DNA of 64,000 nucleotides from Lingula anatina (Eukaryota; Brachiopoda; Lingulata; Lingulida; Lingulidae): NCBI RefSeq assembly GCF_001039355.2, contig NW_019775878.1, positions 54,607 to 118,606 of the forward strand, read 5' to 3'. Shown piece by piece: positions 14,601 to 25,887 of this stretch (position 1 is its first letter; each line of letters starts with the position of its first letter). The notes under the pieces were generated by a model. It saw only the letters and a program-made list of their open reading frames with translations, ran no database searches and was not told where the DNA came from. The position numbers and the translations under genes were made by a program.

Positions 14601-16881
14601 CTTTGTATGCATCTTTAACCGTCGGTCGTTCTACACTCATACTGGTACACCCTCCCCAAACCTACATACACTGTACGGTACGCTGTCCTAAGATGAGCTA
14701 TAGAGATCATTATTTAAGAAAATGGTATCAATATAAACTTCGGTTAAAAGTGAATTTCTTATGATTAGTTTTCTTTTTTTGGGGTGGGGGGGTGGGGGGT
14801 GGGGGTTAATTTTATTGCGTGATGATAAACACATATTGTGTCGTAATAATTTTTTTTGCTTGTTTACATTAGAGCGAACTGTTTTCATCAGAAATATTGG
14901 ATAAACTTTGGCAATGGAGTTTCCTCGTCTTGCATTCGTGAATGCTCATGCTCTCAAAGTACTGATAAATTCACTACTGTTTTATCAATGCTAATTGTAC
15001 AGTTTATTACAGTATCTCTATATGTGCTTATCCAAAATCAACGTTTACAAAAGGAAAGCAAGCAGTTGTTTGACCCCTATAAATGAACCCATATTTAACG
15101 TACAGCGTTTTTTTTTTAAATCAGAATAGACACCTTTTAAATGTAAAATATATGAACAACCTAATGAATTTTGGTGAGCGAGATTGTGATTTAACGTTCC
15201 CAGTACATTTCAGGGTTTTCAAAGGTAAAGGCGGCACTAAGTAAATGTATAGCTAACTAAATGTTTAGCTAACTAAATGTTTAGCCTGCTCAAACGTGTA
15301 ACACGTATAGCTGTAGGCCATTCAATTTGCTGTTCATATGATGTGGTTGACTTAATTTTGCTGCTTCTTCACTTGTTCTGCGTTATATGACATGTGACTT
15401 ATACCCATCTGTTCCTATAACCTTATAGTATTCATTTTTCTTGTTCTTTCTGTAGGTATGGTTTCAAAACAGGAGAGCGAAGTGCAGAAAACAAGAAAGC
15501 CAGGTGCAAAAAGGTGATTTGAGATTTCACGATATTTTTGGTTGATTTTTTATTCATATTGAAAGAAATAATAATCATCATAAAACCTTGTTGCCTAAGA
15601 TTAAGCTTACTATTTGTGTGCAGGTTTAGTACTCATGTATAAATAGGAGAAATACATGTGTTGGGTAGTCGGTGATTTGTCTCTCTGCAGGCGGCGTAGT
15701 ACTGTAGACTGTAATACTTCTCAAGCAAATGAAGTTTATTCAGTAAACTGTTCGGTAGCATCTCCATTTACTGGCATGTCATTTCCATCCTATGTAAACT
15801 GCATCACTCTCGATATAATACCAATAATCCGCTACAAATGATTGAAAAGCTGTCAGGATTCCACTTTGGGCAAATTGATGCACATTGAATTAGGGATGTA
15901 TAATTCAATCAGCGTAATTCATCCATTAGTTAATCTTAAGTACATAGGATGTAAGGAGTTAGATGAAAGTTATGAGACGAAAAAGTGACATCCTCTTTCT
16001 TACGCTGAGCGTTCCACTTACATAAAAGCGCAGACGTGGGAATCTAATTGTCGTCTGCTGTCGCGTAGAGACACCGGTAGACTTAACACATATTTTGGAA
16101 AAAATCGAAGCACGTTGGAATTAAATCAGTGTAAAGCTTCCTTTGGGAAGAAATGACATTCCATTTTACGAATACTGGGTAGCATCATTGGTGATGTTAT
16201 AATATTTTACTGAATTAATTGAGAAAATCATTTCTGGCATTACTTATATTAATCAGCTGTACCCCTAAATTAATTGATATTTAAAAGACCCCAAATATCT
16301 CTTAACGATAATTTATGCAATGGCTATCTTACTTTGCGAACACGTTGTTGTCAACTAAAACCGCGTGTAACGGTGGAAGTAGTGTCACTGTACGTCTAAT
16401 ATTAAGCTTTGTCCTCTTTCTATAAGTGTTCCGTGTGAACCATGTTTTAAGTCACGAATCTGTTTGTTTTTAATCATGAGAGTTTTCATGTTATAAATAC
16501 GATTCACTGAGATGCACAACCGGGAACATATAAGGCTATCAGTATAATAAAATCGTTTTCTCCATTACAGGCATTTTCATCCAGCCGGGGGTGACGATAG
16601 GTGGCGACAGTTGCCGACTGGCCCCATATATCAACATGCCCTCTATGAGGCTCACCTTGGACCGTCTTCACGCCATGCCACATTTGGGCCAGTTTGACCC
16701 CACCCACTTTACCCAGAATCCCTACTTGCTCATGGCGGCCGCGGCATCCCCGCATTCTTACGGAAGCCTAAGTCTTGGGCCACTAAGTCCGGTGGATTAC
16801 TCGGTATCGCTGACAAAAAACTCGAGTATTGCTGACTTAAGACTTAAAGCAAAGAAGCATGCAGCGACTCTAGGGTTATAA
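4090..16881 (+). CDS. shox: Shox-family paired-like homeodomain transcription factor
   Basis: Coding exons are 4090-4411, 6671-6885, 15456-15513 and 16571-16881. All have GT/AG borders and matching phase, giving 301 residues. The start was chosen because [12 protein letters not shown] resembles the N-terminus of vertebrate SHOX and sits in a good AAGATGG context. The homeodomain covers about residues 134-193, begins [13 protein letters not shown], and is split by an intron after ARVQ, before [14 protein letters not shown]. Position 50 is Gln. The last 20 residues form an OAR motif containing [14 protein letters not shown]. The region before the homeodomain is acidic and Ser-rich. The family acts in the nucleus as a DNA-binding regulator of development (in vertebrates, skeleton and limb). 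Intron 2 is about 8.6 kb, as expected for a regulated developmental gene. An alternative first exon cannot be excluded. Confidence 0.95.
4493..4556. repeat. (TG)n(AG)n microsatellite in Shox intron 1
   Basis: A run of TG dinucleotides passes directly into a run of AG. The rest of intron 1 (4412-6670) is AT-rich and shows no other gene. It does contain an (AAAT)n tract near 5570-5632 and a C-run/A-run junction near 6168-6190. Confidence 0.95.
5568..5632. repeat. (AAAT)n microsatellite
   Basis: About 16 near-perfect AAAT units lie within Shox intron 1. Confidence 0.95.
8310..8730. repeat. Degenerate tandem repeat of about 90 bases in Shox intron 2
   Basis: The landmark TATATTCCG recurs at 8402, 8494, 8587 and 8671, so spacing is 92, 93 and 84 bases. 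Each unit continues with a CCGCCTCGT-like block, a GTCAGAAAT block, an A-rich stretch, and a TTACTCCCGTG...ACTTG block. A partial unit precedes 8400. The units have diverged but the order of blocks is kept. Confidence 0.85.
9018..9110. mobile_element. Palindromic (foldback) element, copy 1
   Basis: Arms 9018-9058 and 9070-9110 are near-perfect reverse complements around a short loop. The ends read AATACACTGTCACCC and GGGTGACAGTGTATT. Related sequence recurs at 25747-25833, including flanking bases like TGTATGTCAAATAA, so this is a dispersed family and not a chance hairpin. No coding capacity is present. It is probably a miniature transposon. Confidence 0.75.
10600..10960. promoter_or_regulatory. 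Candidate enhancer in Shox intron 2
   Basis: This part of the intron has more complex, less AT-monotonous sequence than its surroundings. It holds many homeodomain-type cores in about 300 bases: TAATAATCAAAC, TGTAATTACATAAA, CATTAGCGG, GATTAATAAATC, GTTAATAACTC, TTGTTAATAAGC and AATTGAATTAGC. This is inference from motif density only. The remainder of intron 2 (6886-15455) shows no exon that I can support. Confidence 0.3.
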
Positions 16882-17381
16882 TAATACAAAGGAGCCACAG
16901 GTTAATTGCGAATTCAAACTAAACCCTGGTGCCATATGACATACATGTACCAATACCTTCTGCTATGTACTTCGTGTTTGTCGCTGAGAAGCGCACCGAT
17001 AGAACACGTTTTGAATTCTGCAGCACGTAAACTGTGCTACAAGATATCAGTTTTTGGATACATGTATCTATGTGCCCCATGGCCACGCTGTGGAGGGGGG
17101 AGACCTAGCGACATTTAGGCCTAGTACATGGCTAAAACACGGAAGGGACATGCTGAACTATATATATTCTTCAAATGATTAAGTACAAGTATGTTCACAT
17201 AGAGCAAAATGTATATGTTTTAACATAATGTAAATGTACAGTGTACATAAAATCCGCCTATTCATGTAACTTTTATATGTCAACCTGCACATGTACAGTG
17301 AACTGCTGCTATGTTTGTACGTGTTGGGAAGTTATTCACTCTAATGTCTTCTTTAGTTTATTTTTTCACTGTAATTACATA

Positions 17382-17387
17382 AATAAA
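17382..17387 (+). other. Candidate polyadenylation signal for Shox
   Basis: A canonical AATAAA lies about 500 bases after the Shox stop. Another AATAAA occurs near 17983, so the true 3' end is uncertain. Confidence 0.4.
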
Positions 17388-20269
17388 CCAACATATCAAA
17401 TTCAATATTCCTTTAAAACTTAGCATGCAGACAGAAGGCGATTGAACACGTGGAATTTAAAAACAAAAAGTAATTTTGAAAGAAGCAACCGTAAACAAAT
17501 TATTCGTATCTTGGTCAATGTCATTTACAACAAGTCTTTTGTCATAACTTGATTGTGAATTTTTTTTTTTTTTTTTTTTTTTTTTTGCGGTGGTATTTGA
17601 AGAAACCAATATTCGATTCTACATGTACTTCTGAGCCGCAAACATTGTGCTTTTTACTTTTACTTTTTTCTTGTTTCGAAAATATTTCGTTCTTCTTAAA
17701 TGATATGGATTTATTTAGAATCACAGTCAAAAGGTTGAAGGTTTTTGTGTAAATGCTCCCTGAAATCAACCCTGTTCGTTATTTAACACGTGTAGTTTGG
17801 TGTAATCTGTCTTACCATGCTTGTGACATTAAAAAAGACAAGGAAATATGCTAGTTTCAAATTCACTTGTAATATCCACAGAATATCGCCTCTCTTTCAC
17901 AATGCAGACTTACAAAAAGCGTGAATTCCACTTCGCTTAATTAAGTAAAAGTTACTGCTGCTATATGTCCTTTTTGTTTCTCAATAAAGTGAAAATACCC
18001 TAAAGCTACGTTATGAAACTTTTGTTAATGAATGATTACCAAGAAATGCAGCAATTACATGGGTTGAACCATATTGTATATTGGTATAATATTTTTTTTA
18101 TAATTTTGTCTTCGCTTTTATATGTATTATCATTATCCTGCCGCTAACAAAAATCTTGAACAGGCGAAAGGCAAAAGAAAGCATATACTGATGAAAACAC
18201 AATTACTTAATTTTATAAACATAACATATACTAGCACATGTTTTCAAATTTGAAGTGTCGCGACTGAGATATTCGGCAAATAATTTCGGTGCGGGCTGTG
18301 TGCACAGAACACAAGTCTCCTTTGGTATTTCTCTGGATAAATGTCTAAAACATTACCTAAAAAAACCTTCCCTTAAGAAATGGATCCCTGTAATTTATTT
18401 CATTACATGCGCGTGGAGAAAGACATCCACATCGAAGTACAAATCTATACCCGTCACCACGGGGAGTGTCTCTTACACCTAAAACGTGTTGCGCAAGTGA
18501 TTTCTTTCTTCATTGCCTCCTACACTGACCGCTGGGGACTCTCACTTATTTCGGGCCTTTCTCTGATTTATTTCACTGGTCTCTCAAAGGAATGGAGGTT
18601 TTAGCTGAGGACCGGAGAAGAATGTCTCGGTGAAGAGCAAAATTGGCTTCGATTTATTGACATTACTGGTAGAAAACAAAGCCAATCTTATAATGGAAAT
18701 GTTTTAAATGGTGGAAAGAAACCATTAAAACAGTGAAGTTTATGGAAAATTTGACGCTCACTTAAGCATCTTTAAGTTAAAATACACTGGCACGTCTTCG
18801 ATACGCCCAAGTCGATTTTAGAGTAGAAACCGTCATAGATTTTCACCATCTTACGTGTACATGTGCCCTAATCCTGTAAGAATCTAATGAAAGGGGGGGG
18901 CTTTCACACTAACTCTCAGTTTCTTCACACCACCATGTTTATTTGTCAATTTTGTGTATATTTTGGCACGAAGGGAATGTTTCAATCACATGCCTGTTTG
19001 TATGAATAGTACAATGTACGAATAGTAATTTAACTTAGCGAACGACCGCCAGCTGGCAGCACAATATATGTTGCCATTTGAGGTTACTTTTTTGACCAAA
19101 TACTGATGTGATGATTTTGTTTCAACAAGAACTTAATAAAATTATTTCAATACTTTTAATTAAAGGTATTTTCTTTAAATCTATTTTGTCCAGAATCTTA
19201 TTGCCAGTAGACCTAAATGCAATGTGCCCTGTCACAAGGAAAAATACTACATTTTGAAACGATGACTGAAGGAGTTACTTTCTGTTTCACTACAGTGTCC
19301 AAGACTATTCTATATTAGAGGTCAGCTAAAGGTTACAGTCATTTCCAAGAATTAATTTTCGATGGGCAGTAGAAAAAAAAACGCGTAAATAATTTGCGGG
19401 AGACATAACTGGTACATGAAAATATCTTGTGAAAAATCAATCTTGTAGAGGGAAATGCAAGTCCGTCGGGGAGACATATGGAGTAAAAAAGTCCAATTAT
19501 GAATACCCACCTTCGAATATTTAAACAGAAAAATCTTTAGAAAGTAAATAAATCTTACTTTAAAATAGTATGACGGATACCAATCTAGTAAAATGAAATC
19601 AAATAAAATTAAAAGGCAATGATATTAGCAATAAACTAGAAATCCTCTCAAGGTGTTGACACACTTTTTAATGCTAAAGTTACTGGTGTATTGTTTGTAA
19701 TTGAGTACGCGTAAATAAATTTGACTACTAACCGACAGACATGTTATTAAACTCCCAAAATAGATCAGATGAATATCCGGTAGTGACATTCACGACCCTC
19801 CGCTTGAAGGTAAACCAAGGAGTTTTAACTGTTGAAATTCCTTGGGTAAACATAATAATAACATACAAAGACGTACACAGTCTACATCTAGGTCAAAAAC
19901 ACGAAAGTAAGGCAAGACATGTGATTATACCCGTACGTCATAATACATGAATAGGAGAAAGTGTCGTTGACAAAATTAGCTCTTGTGGCTGTAATTATTT
20001 ATGATTTATTCTACTCCAAAATGACAGGGGTAGGTGCACGGAGACCGCAGCGCCTGTTACACGTTATTTTAAAGCGACCACAATGCATAGCGAACAAAAA
20101 CGTCGTGAGGGCGGGGGAGGACGGCGTAGGCGAGAGGGATGAGTTCTCGTGGTCAACTGTTAATAGTGAACGGAGAGTGGGGTGGACACTTTGATAGAGA
20201 CTGAGGTTTTGGCAGTGTGGTGGAAACAAATTTGAATGTCAAAAGTGGGGATAAAATATACCAGAAAAA

Positions 20270-20304
<35 letters not shown>

Positions 20305-20860
20305 GTTGAAGAATAATTCGTTCGTCATGTCAAGTAAAAGAGTTATTTCTGAATATTAAATTAGAAAATCTGTTATCAAAAGTAAGTGGGGTGAATTAAT
20401 GGCACATAATACTTGTTGGTACCGGATTTTAATCCTGTTTTTGATACTCTTTCTTGATGCGTAATGTCAGATGCACCATTACTGTTTTTTCCTTTTGTTT
20501 TGGATAAGCGAAATTTATAAACCATTTCTTTTGATAATTTCTCAGCGGTGATCTCGAACAATTTTTCTTTTTTTTCTAACGATTAAATAGTTCAAACATT
20601 GCGTATGTAAATCAAATAACGCTAGCTAATCTCAAAACTCATTTCCATATACCCCCGCCCCTTCTCTTGCATCTGTAAAACGCACATGGTTGCCTTGGTA
20701 CACAAACACCCTTATCACACGGGGGTGTAAACACTACGGGCGTTCACATAACGGCATAATTACCAACCTATAATGCCTATAATGCCGAAGGATCCGGTTT
20801 GTTTACCTTTTGTCACGATTCGGGACATGAACAGAGCTAAATCTAAGCCAAGCGGAACGC
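17388..20860. other. Intergenic region between Shox and the secreted-protein gene
   Basis: I find no supported exon. It contains a T tract at 17560-17586 and an (AAAT)n tract at 20266-20304. The longest open frames (near 18255-18604 and 19741-20194) have no recognisable motif and no phase-matched splice context. Confidence 0.5.
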
Positions 20861-20869
20861 TGGCACAGT

Positions 20870-20980
20870 TATAAAAGAAAGGTGCCATATAGAAAGTGAG
20901 AATAAGGTGAAATTGTAAGAGACCGCCAAGCATCTACGACGTCGATTTTTTTTCATTCATCTTTTGGTAAGGATACACAG
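20870..20980 (+). promoter_or_regulatory. TATA box and non-coding first exon of the secreted-protein gene
   Basis: A canonical TATAAAAG sits at 20870-20877. About 100 bases downstream a strong donor, CACAG followed by GTGAGT, ends at 20980/20981. An acceptor (TTACAG) at about 21407-21413 precedes the ATG exon at 21446. The simplest reading is a short non-coding exon of about 80 bases followed by a 430-base leader intron. Confidence 0.6.
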
Positions 20981-21445
20981 GTGAGTGTATTTGCTTCAAT
21001 CAGCATATTCCAGATATACAAATAGAAACGGAGAAATCAAACTGGACAGTAAATATCAAATATTCTTTGGGAATTAACTAATACAAAAGGTGTGGTTCTT
21101 ATGCTTTTTTATCTGTGGGATTTCCGTTGGGTTTGACAAATTGTGACGAAGTAAAGTGCCACCAATTCACACGAATATCAGTGTACAGCACAAAATAAGC
21201 ATTTTTCTCATTTTTGTGATATCTTTATTAGATAGTTTTAGTTTGCTTTTCCAGATGTCGTATCTTAGAACAGTTATAACATTTATATGCCAGCTAAATA
21301 CAATAGTTAAAATAACGGGATCCTTTGAAAATAAAAGTTTCGTCCTAATTTATCTCCCTAAGCTTATAGTCCTCAACCCCCTTTTTTAAGATATATATTA
21401 AAATATATTACAGGTCGTTTATCAATTTGGCGCAATCGTGCCACA

Positions 21446-23333
21446 ATGTCGTGCAAGTTAGGTGTATTTCTGTTGGTAGTCCTGGCCCTGAATGCCAGCT
21501 CGGAGGCATGTAAGTATAAATAATATATTTTATGCTGAATTCTACGTCTGCTCCTTTACCAGATGCATGCGTCACAAAAGAACTTTAGCTCGAAAAATTG
21601 TCTAGAATTTTAGCCTAAAATATCAGCCTATTTCGTTTATAGATGGAGTTTAAGCACCTAAAATAGATGAGTATAGACCAGAAATCTTAGAAAAGACATG
21701 CGTCTCTCGTCACAGAATTACCTCAAAATGCCCCGATTATCCAGATTTTACGGAGGTAAGTTTTTTTTTTTGTTTGAACTGTTTAAGTGTTGCATTGTTT
21801 TCTTTCAGGGTTGGTTAGTAGTTTCGTTCCCAAAATTATTACAAGTGTTATCCAGAAAGTTACATCCAAATGTCCCGATTATCCGGATTACACTGAGGTA
21901 AGTTTGGTCCCTTGAAATGATTAGTTCAATCAGTTAAATTAAATGAGGAAGAGCGGTAGAGGGAAAACAAGTAGGAAGAAAAGAGTTATATTGGAAGGAT
22001 AAGCGAAAAAAATGATATGTTTTTCTACTGAACCCCTTCTTGTTCATTTGACGCTGAATGAAGGTGCCAGTTCTGGCGTTTTTTCTCAGAGGTTTAAATT
22101 GAATTACTAGTATACTAGCTTATAAATGCTTCTCTATTTCACCTTCCTCTGCGTTTTCGAGATTTCAGTTCTGTTTACTTACTGGTGTAAGTCTTGTTTC
22201 ATAAAACAAGTGTCTATAAAAATAATATCAAAACATCTAGCTTTCAATAAAAAATAGAGTAAACCATCATCCTGCCTCTAGTGTCACTACATACTGGTCA
22301 CGGATGTATGAAAGGAAGAGAGTAAAGATACAAAGATGGAAAATACGAGTAAACTTAAAGCCACTGGACACAAAAATAAAGATGAAACGTTTGCGTAATT
22401 TAATCAAGTTCTGTATCCATCTTCCCTCTCAAAGATGCTGGAGATATCATTGTTTAAAATAATATATATATTATCTCTCGCTAAAGCAGGCTGTTATACT
22501 AGAACAGGGCGTAGCCCTGAAGTAAAAAAAAAAGGGTGTCCCGCAAGATAAGCTGAATTGTGACTTTTACTTCACGGTTTACTAAAATAAAGATATATAA
22601 TCTGCGTCTGTCAGCGCTTAGCTTAAGTGATATTAAAGGCAAATGGTAGTGTCAAATTGGAGGGAGCCCAAAGTTGGATTTTGTCTGACATAGGGTATAG
22701 TTCAAGGGAATTTCTGGTCAGAGGTTTTTATTAATACTTGGCGTACGTAGGAACTTTCAGCTAGAAATTAGAAATGCTGTCAGCAATGTCCATTATATGT
22801 TTTTGGCAGCCCTGATTTTAAAGCTATTGGATTAGATTTTTTTCTTGAGAACGAGCATTCTCGATGTCAAATTAGTCTGACTTAGAAATGGTTCTATACG
22901 TTAAAGCGAGACCTGTGCAAATATGTAAGAGGGAATTCAAATGATGAAAATTTGAAAAATGGTTGTCACAGAATTGTAAAGATGCCTGTCCAAGCGGAGA
23001 TGACTGTTATGACACGCGCGGTCGTTAGTGAAAGTTGGCGGGTACAGTTGACAAGCCAACATTCAAGGTAGACGTAAAGATAATAATTATGCTGTCCGTT
23101 CATCTTTTGGGTGACGACATTTACACATTAAGAGTGAACGAGAGATCGCACATATGCTCTGCTTAATGCTGCGAGGCGTTGTTGAAGTCATCTCCGTAGA
23201 CTGGTAGAAGCTACCCTGTATTAGAAGAATAATTTGTTTCATTTAATGTTCACTTACGGTTCTCAATCTAGAGAGATGACGCTAACCCTGAATCTTGTGT
23301 CCGTTCGTGCGTGTGTGTGCAATGAAAGTGTGT

Positions 23334-23364
<31 letters not shown>

Positions 23365-25853
23365 GAGTATTCCCCGTCTTTTATTTCTTATAAAAACTCA
23401 AAGAATTACTTTAATGATGTAACTGTACTTTTGAGTTGTTTTGAATTAAGTATACCAGTACCTACATATAATCACGACATCTTATTCGAACATGGAACCT
23501 GTTCAATACATGTATAAGGGTCTGAAATATTACAAGACTTCTTTTCATTGGGAATTTGATTTTGTATCTAATGGTATCCCTTTTTATTCGAGTTGGGATT
23601 TAATGACTTTCGCTCAGTAATTTTGATTTTGGATCTTATTCAGTGGGAATCCGTACTGGCATAATGATGATATTGTGACATGATTTTTTTTTTATCAAAC
23701 TCGTTTCAGATATGCGACTTAAAAAAGGAAGTCAAGTCCCTGCAGTCGGCCGTGCAGTAAGTATACTAATATATGTCTGAGTACTAGAAATACATACAAA
23801 ATGCGTGGCGTACCTAGTGAATGGCAGTAAGTGTGCGTATTTTGAGCATCGCCTGAAGGGAGAGCTATTCAATGGTGAATTTATCTTTAAAGAATAAATG
23901 TTAAAACTGAATAAAACAGATGTCAGATGTAAAGACACGGTAGCAATTTATTCGTAGCCACAGGCGGTCTTATACATTTCTTTTCCAAAAATACACTCCT
24001 TACAATAAGATTCGTGATGAGCCGAATACAAAAAAGAAATACTTTTCATCATCTGTACCAGTTTTTCAATTACTACCCAGCAAACACGTCATGTCCAGAT
24101 CACGTGACTAGCACGCTGCTATGACGTTATAGTCTGGTAGCAACGTGCGAGCCACGTGATCCTACCCGCACGAAAATGCAGTAGTATCGAAGTAGGAAAG
24201 AAGCATTAACGCAGTAGTGGTGTGGAGCATATTTGCAGTAGAAATGCAGTATAGCCTACTGCAATTCTACTCCAAAAAGTACATAGGTTTGTACATAGGT
24301 TGAGAGGAGCATTAATGCAGTAGATTAGCAGCATGATAGAAGCATGTTTCAAATATGCTAATTAGCTCCCAGATCGAAGCAGATTTGAAGCATGTCTGCA
24401 GTATGATTGCAGTGGTCTACTGCGCTGGAATATCTACTGCGTTTTCGTGCGGGTAAGGTGATGTGCTTGCTGAATACCTCTATGAAAATCATATTACGCA
24501 CCGAAAGTATCGGTCCACTGCTACAAAGGTGACCAAACTTTAAAGTACAGTGCATGTTCGACAAGCTGTGTCTTAACACATATCAATTTTGTATCGTCTA
24601 CTGAATGAAATGTTGACTTACACTAGTTTATACGACTTATATTGCCGGGAAGAAGTTGCCAGGATTTGTACCGAATTAACGACGTTGTTGTGAGCAACTG
24701 TAATGTTTTATTTTACAAGTTAAAAGAGAAAACGTTATTATGACATTTTTAATCATTGTGTCTTCTTTTCATCATTCACATGATCATTTTAGAAGGCATT
24801 ATTATATTTTAAGCATTCAACTTTGTAACTTTATATAATGTAGATTTATCTTAAGGATTTAAATCTTTCTCTTTTACATTATAGATCGAAAGTGAATCTG
24901 CGTAATTCTGAATACAACAGGTGCAAAGCTAAGAGTGATAAACTAAAAGAGATTCAGACAGAATTCGGCAAAGTGGTGGAACTTTACAAAGAGGTAGGTT
25001 TTGGTTTTAACAACACTTCTTTTTCGATATATATGTTATCAAATACTGTATCATTTATTATCACCGAGCATGTGACACCTGTCAACTAAATTTCAGGAAA
25101 AATGTCTTCGTGAAGCTGTATCTTTTTGGCTTGAAATAAAGGTATTTTCAAAACAGTACATACAAAATAAAAAAAGTGAAAAAAAATGACAATCTTCACA
25201 ATATCCAACATGGCCTGAGTCAACTTTTGAAAAGCGAGTTTCTAATACACTTTTCTTAAACAAATCAGCTTCTTTTATAAAAAAATATTTACCAAAAGCT
25301 TAAAATATTCTACCCCTCGTTGGCTTGCGACCAGCCTGGACGTAGGCCTTCATCAGAATGGCGTGATTTGTTTCTTAATGGCCGCAAGGTGAACATTTCT
25401 GCTCAAATCACTCTCTATTCATGTTGCAGATAACATTCCGAGTGCATCAGATGATCTTCGTGGCCAAGATGAGAGGACAGTATGGCAACTTCGACTCGTC
25501 CACTCCCTTGGCCGAGATGGCAGAGATAAAGAGCACCCTTGAAAAACTAAAGAAACTGAAGACAGACATTGACACAGGTATATATGTAGGCCAGTTCTTG
25601 TTCTGGCACTGTAATCTTTATTAACCGTCTACGCATACCTGTATCTGGATTTGTCAAGTGATCGTGCATGTGATATAAGCTTTACCGGGTTTTCTGGGAT
25701 TTTTTCGGTAAAAAGCGAGTACTTTCTCTCAGCATGTATATCAAATAATTCACGGCCACCCTCTCGCGACAACTGCACTTTTGATGACGCTCTAGCTGTT
25801 CTTAAATATGCATCGCTCCGGTGACAGTGTATTACATGAATCTTATAATTGCA

Positions 25854-25887
<34 letters not shown>

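Noticed and set aside
23329-23366. GT and G run frames near 23.2-23.5 kb
   Set aside because: Simple repeat; frames across it are not genes.
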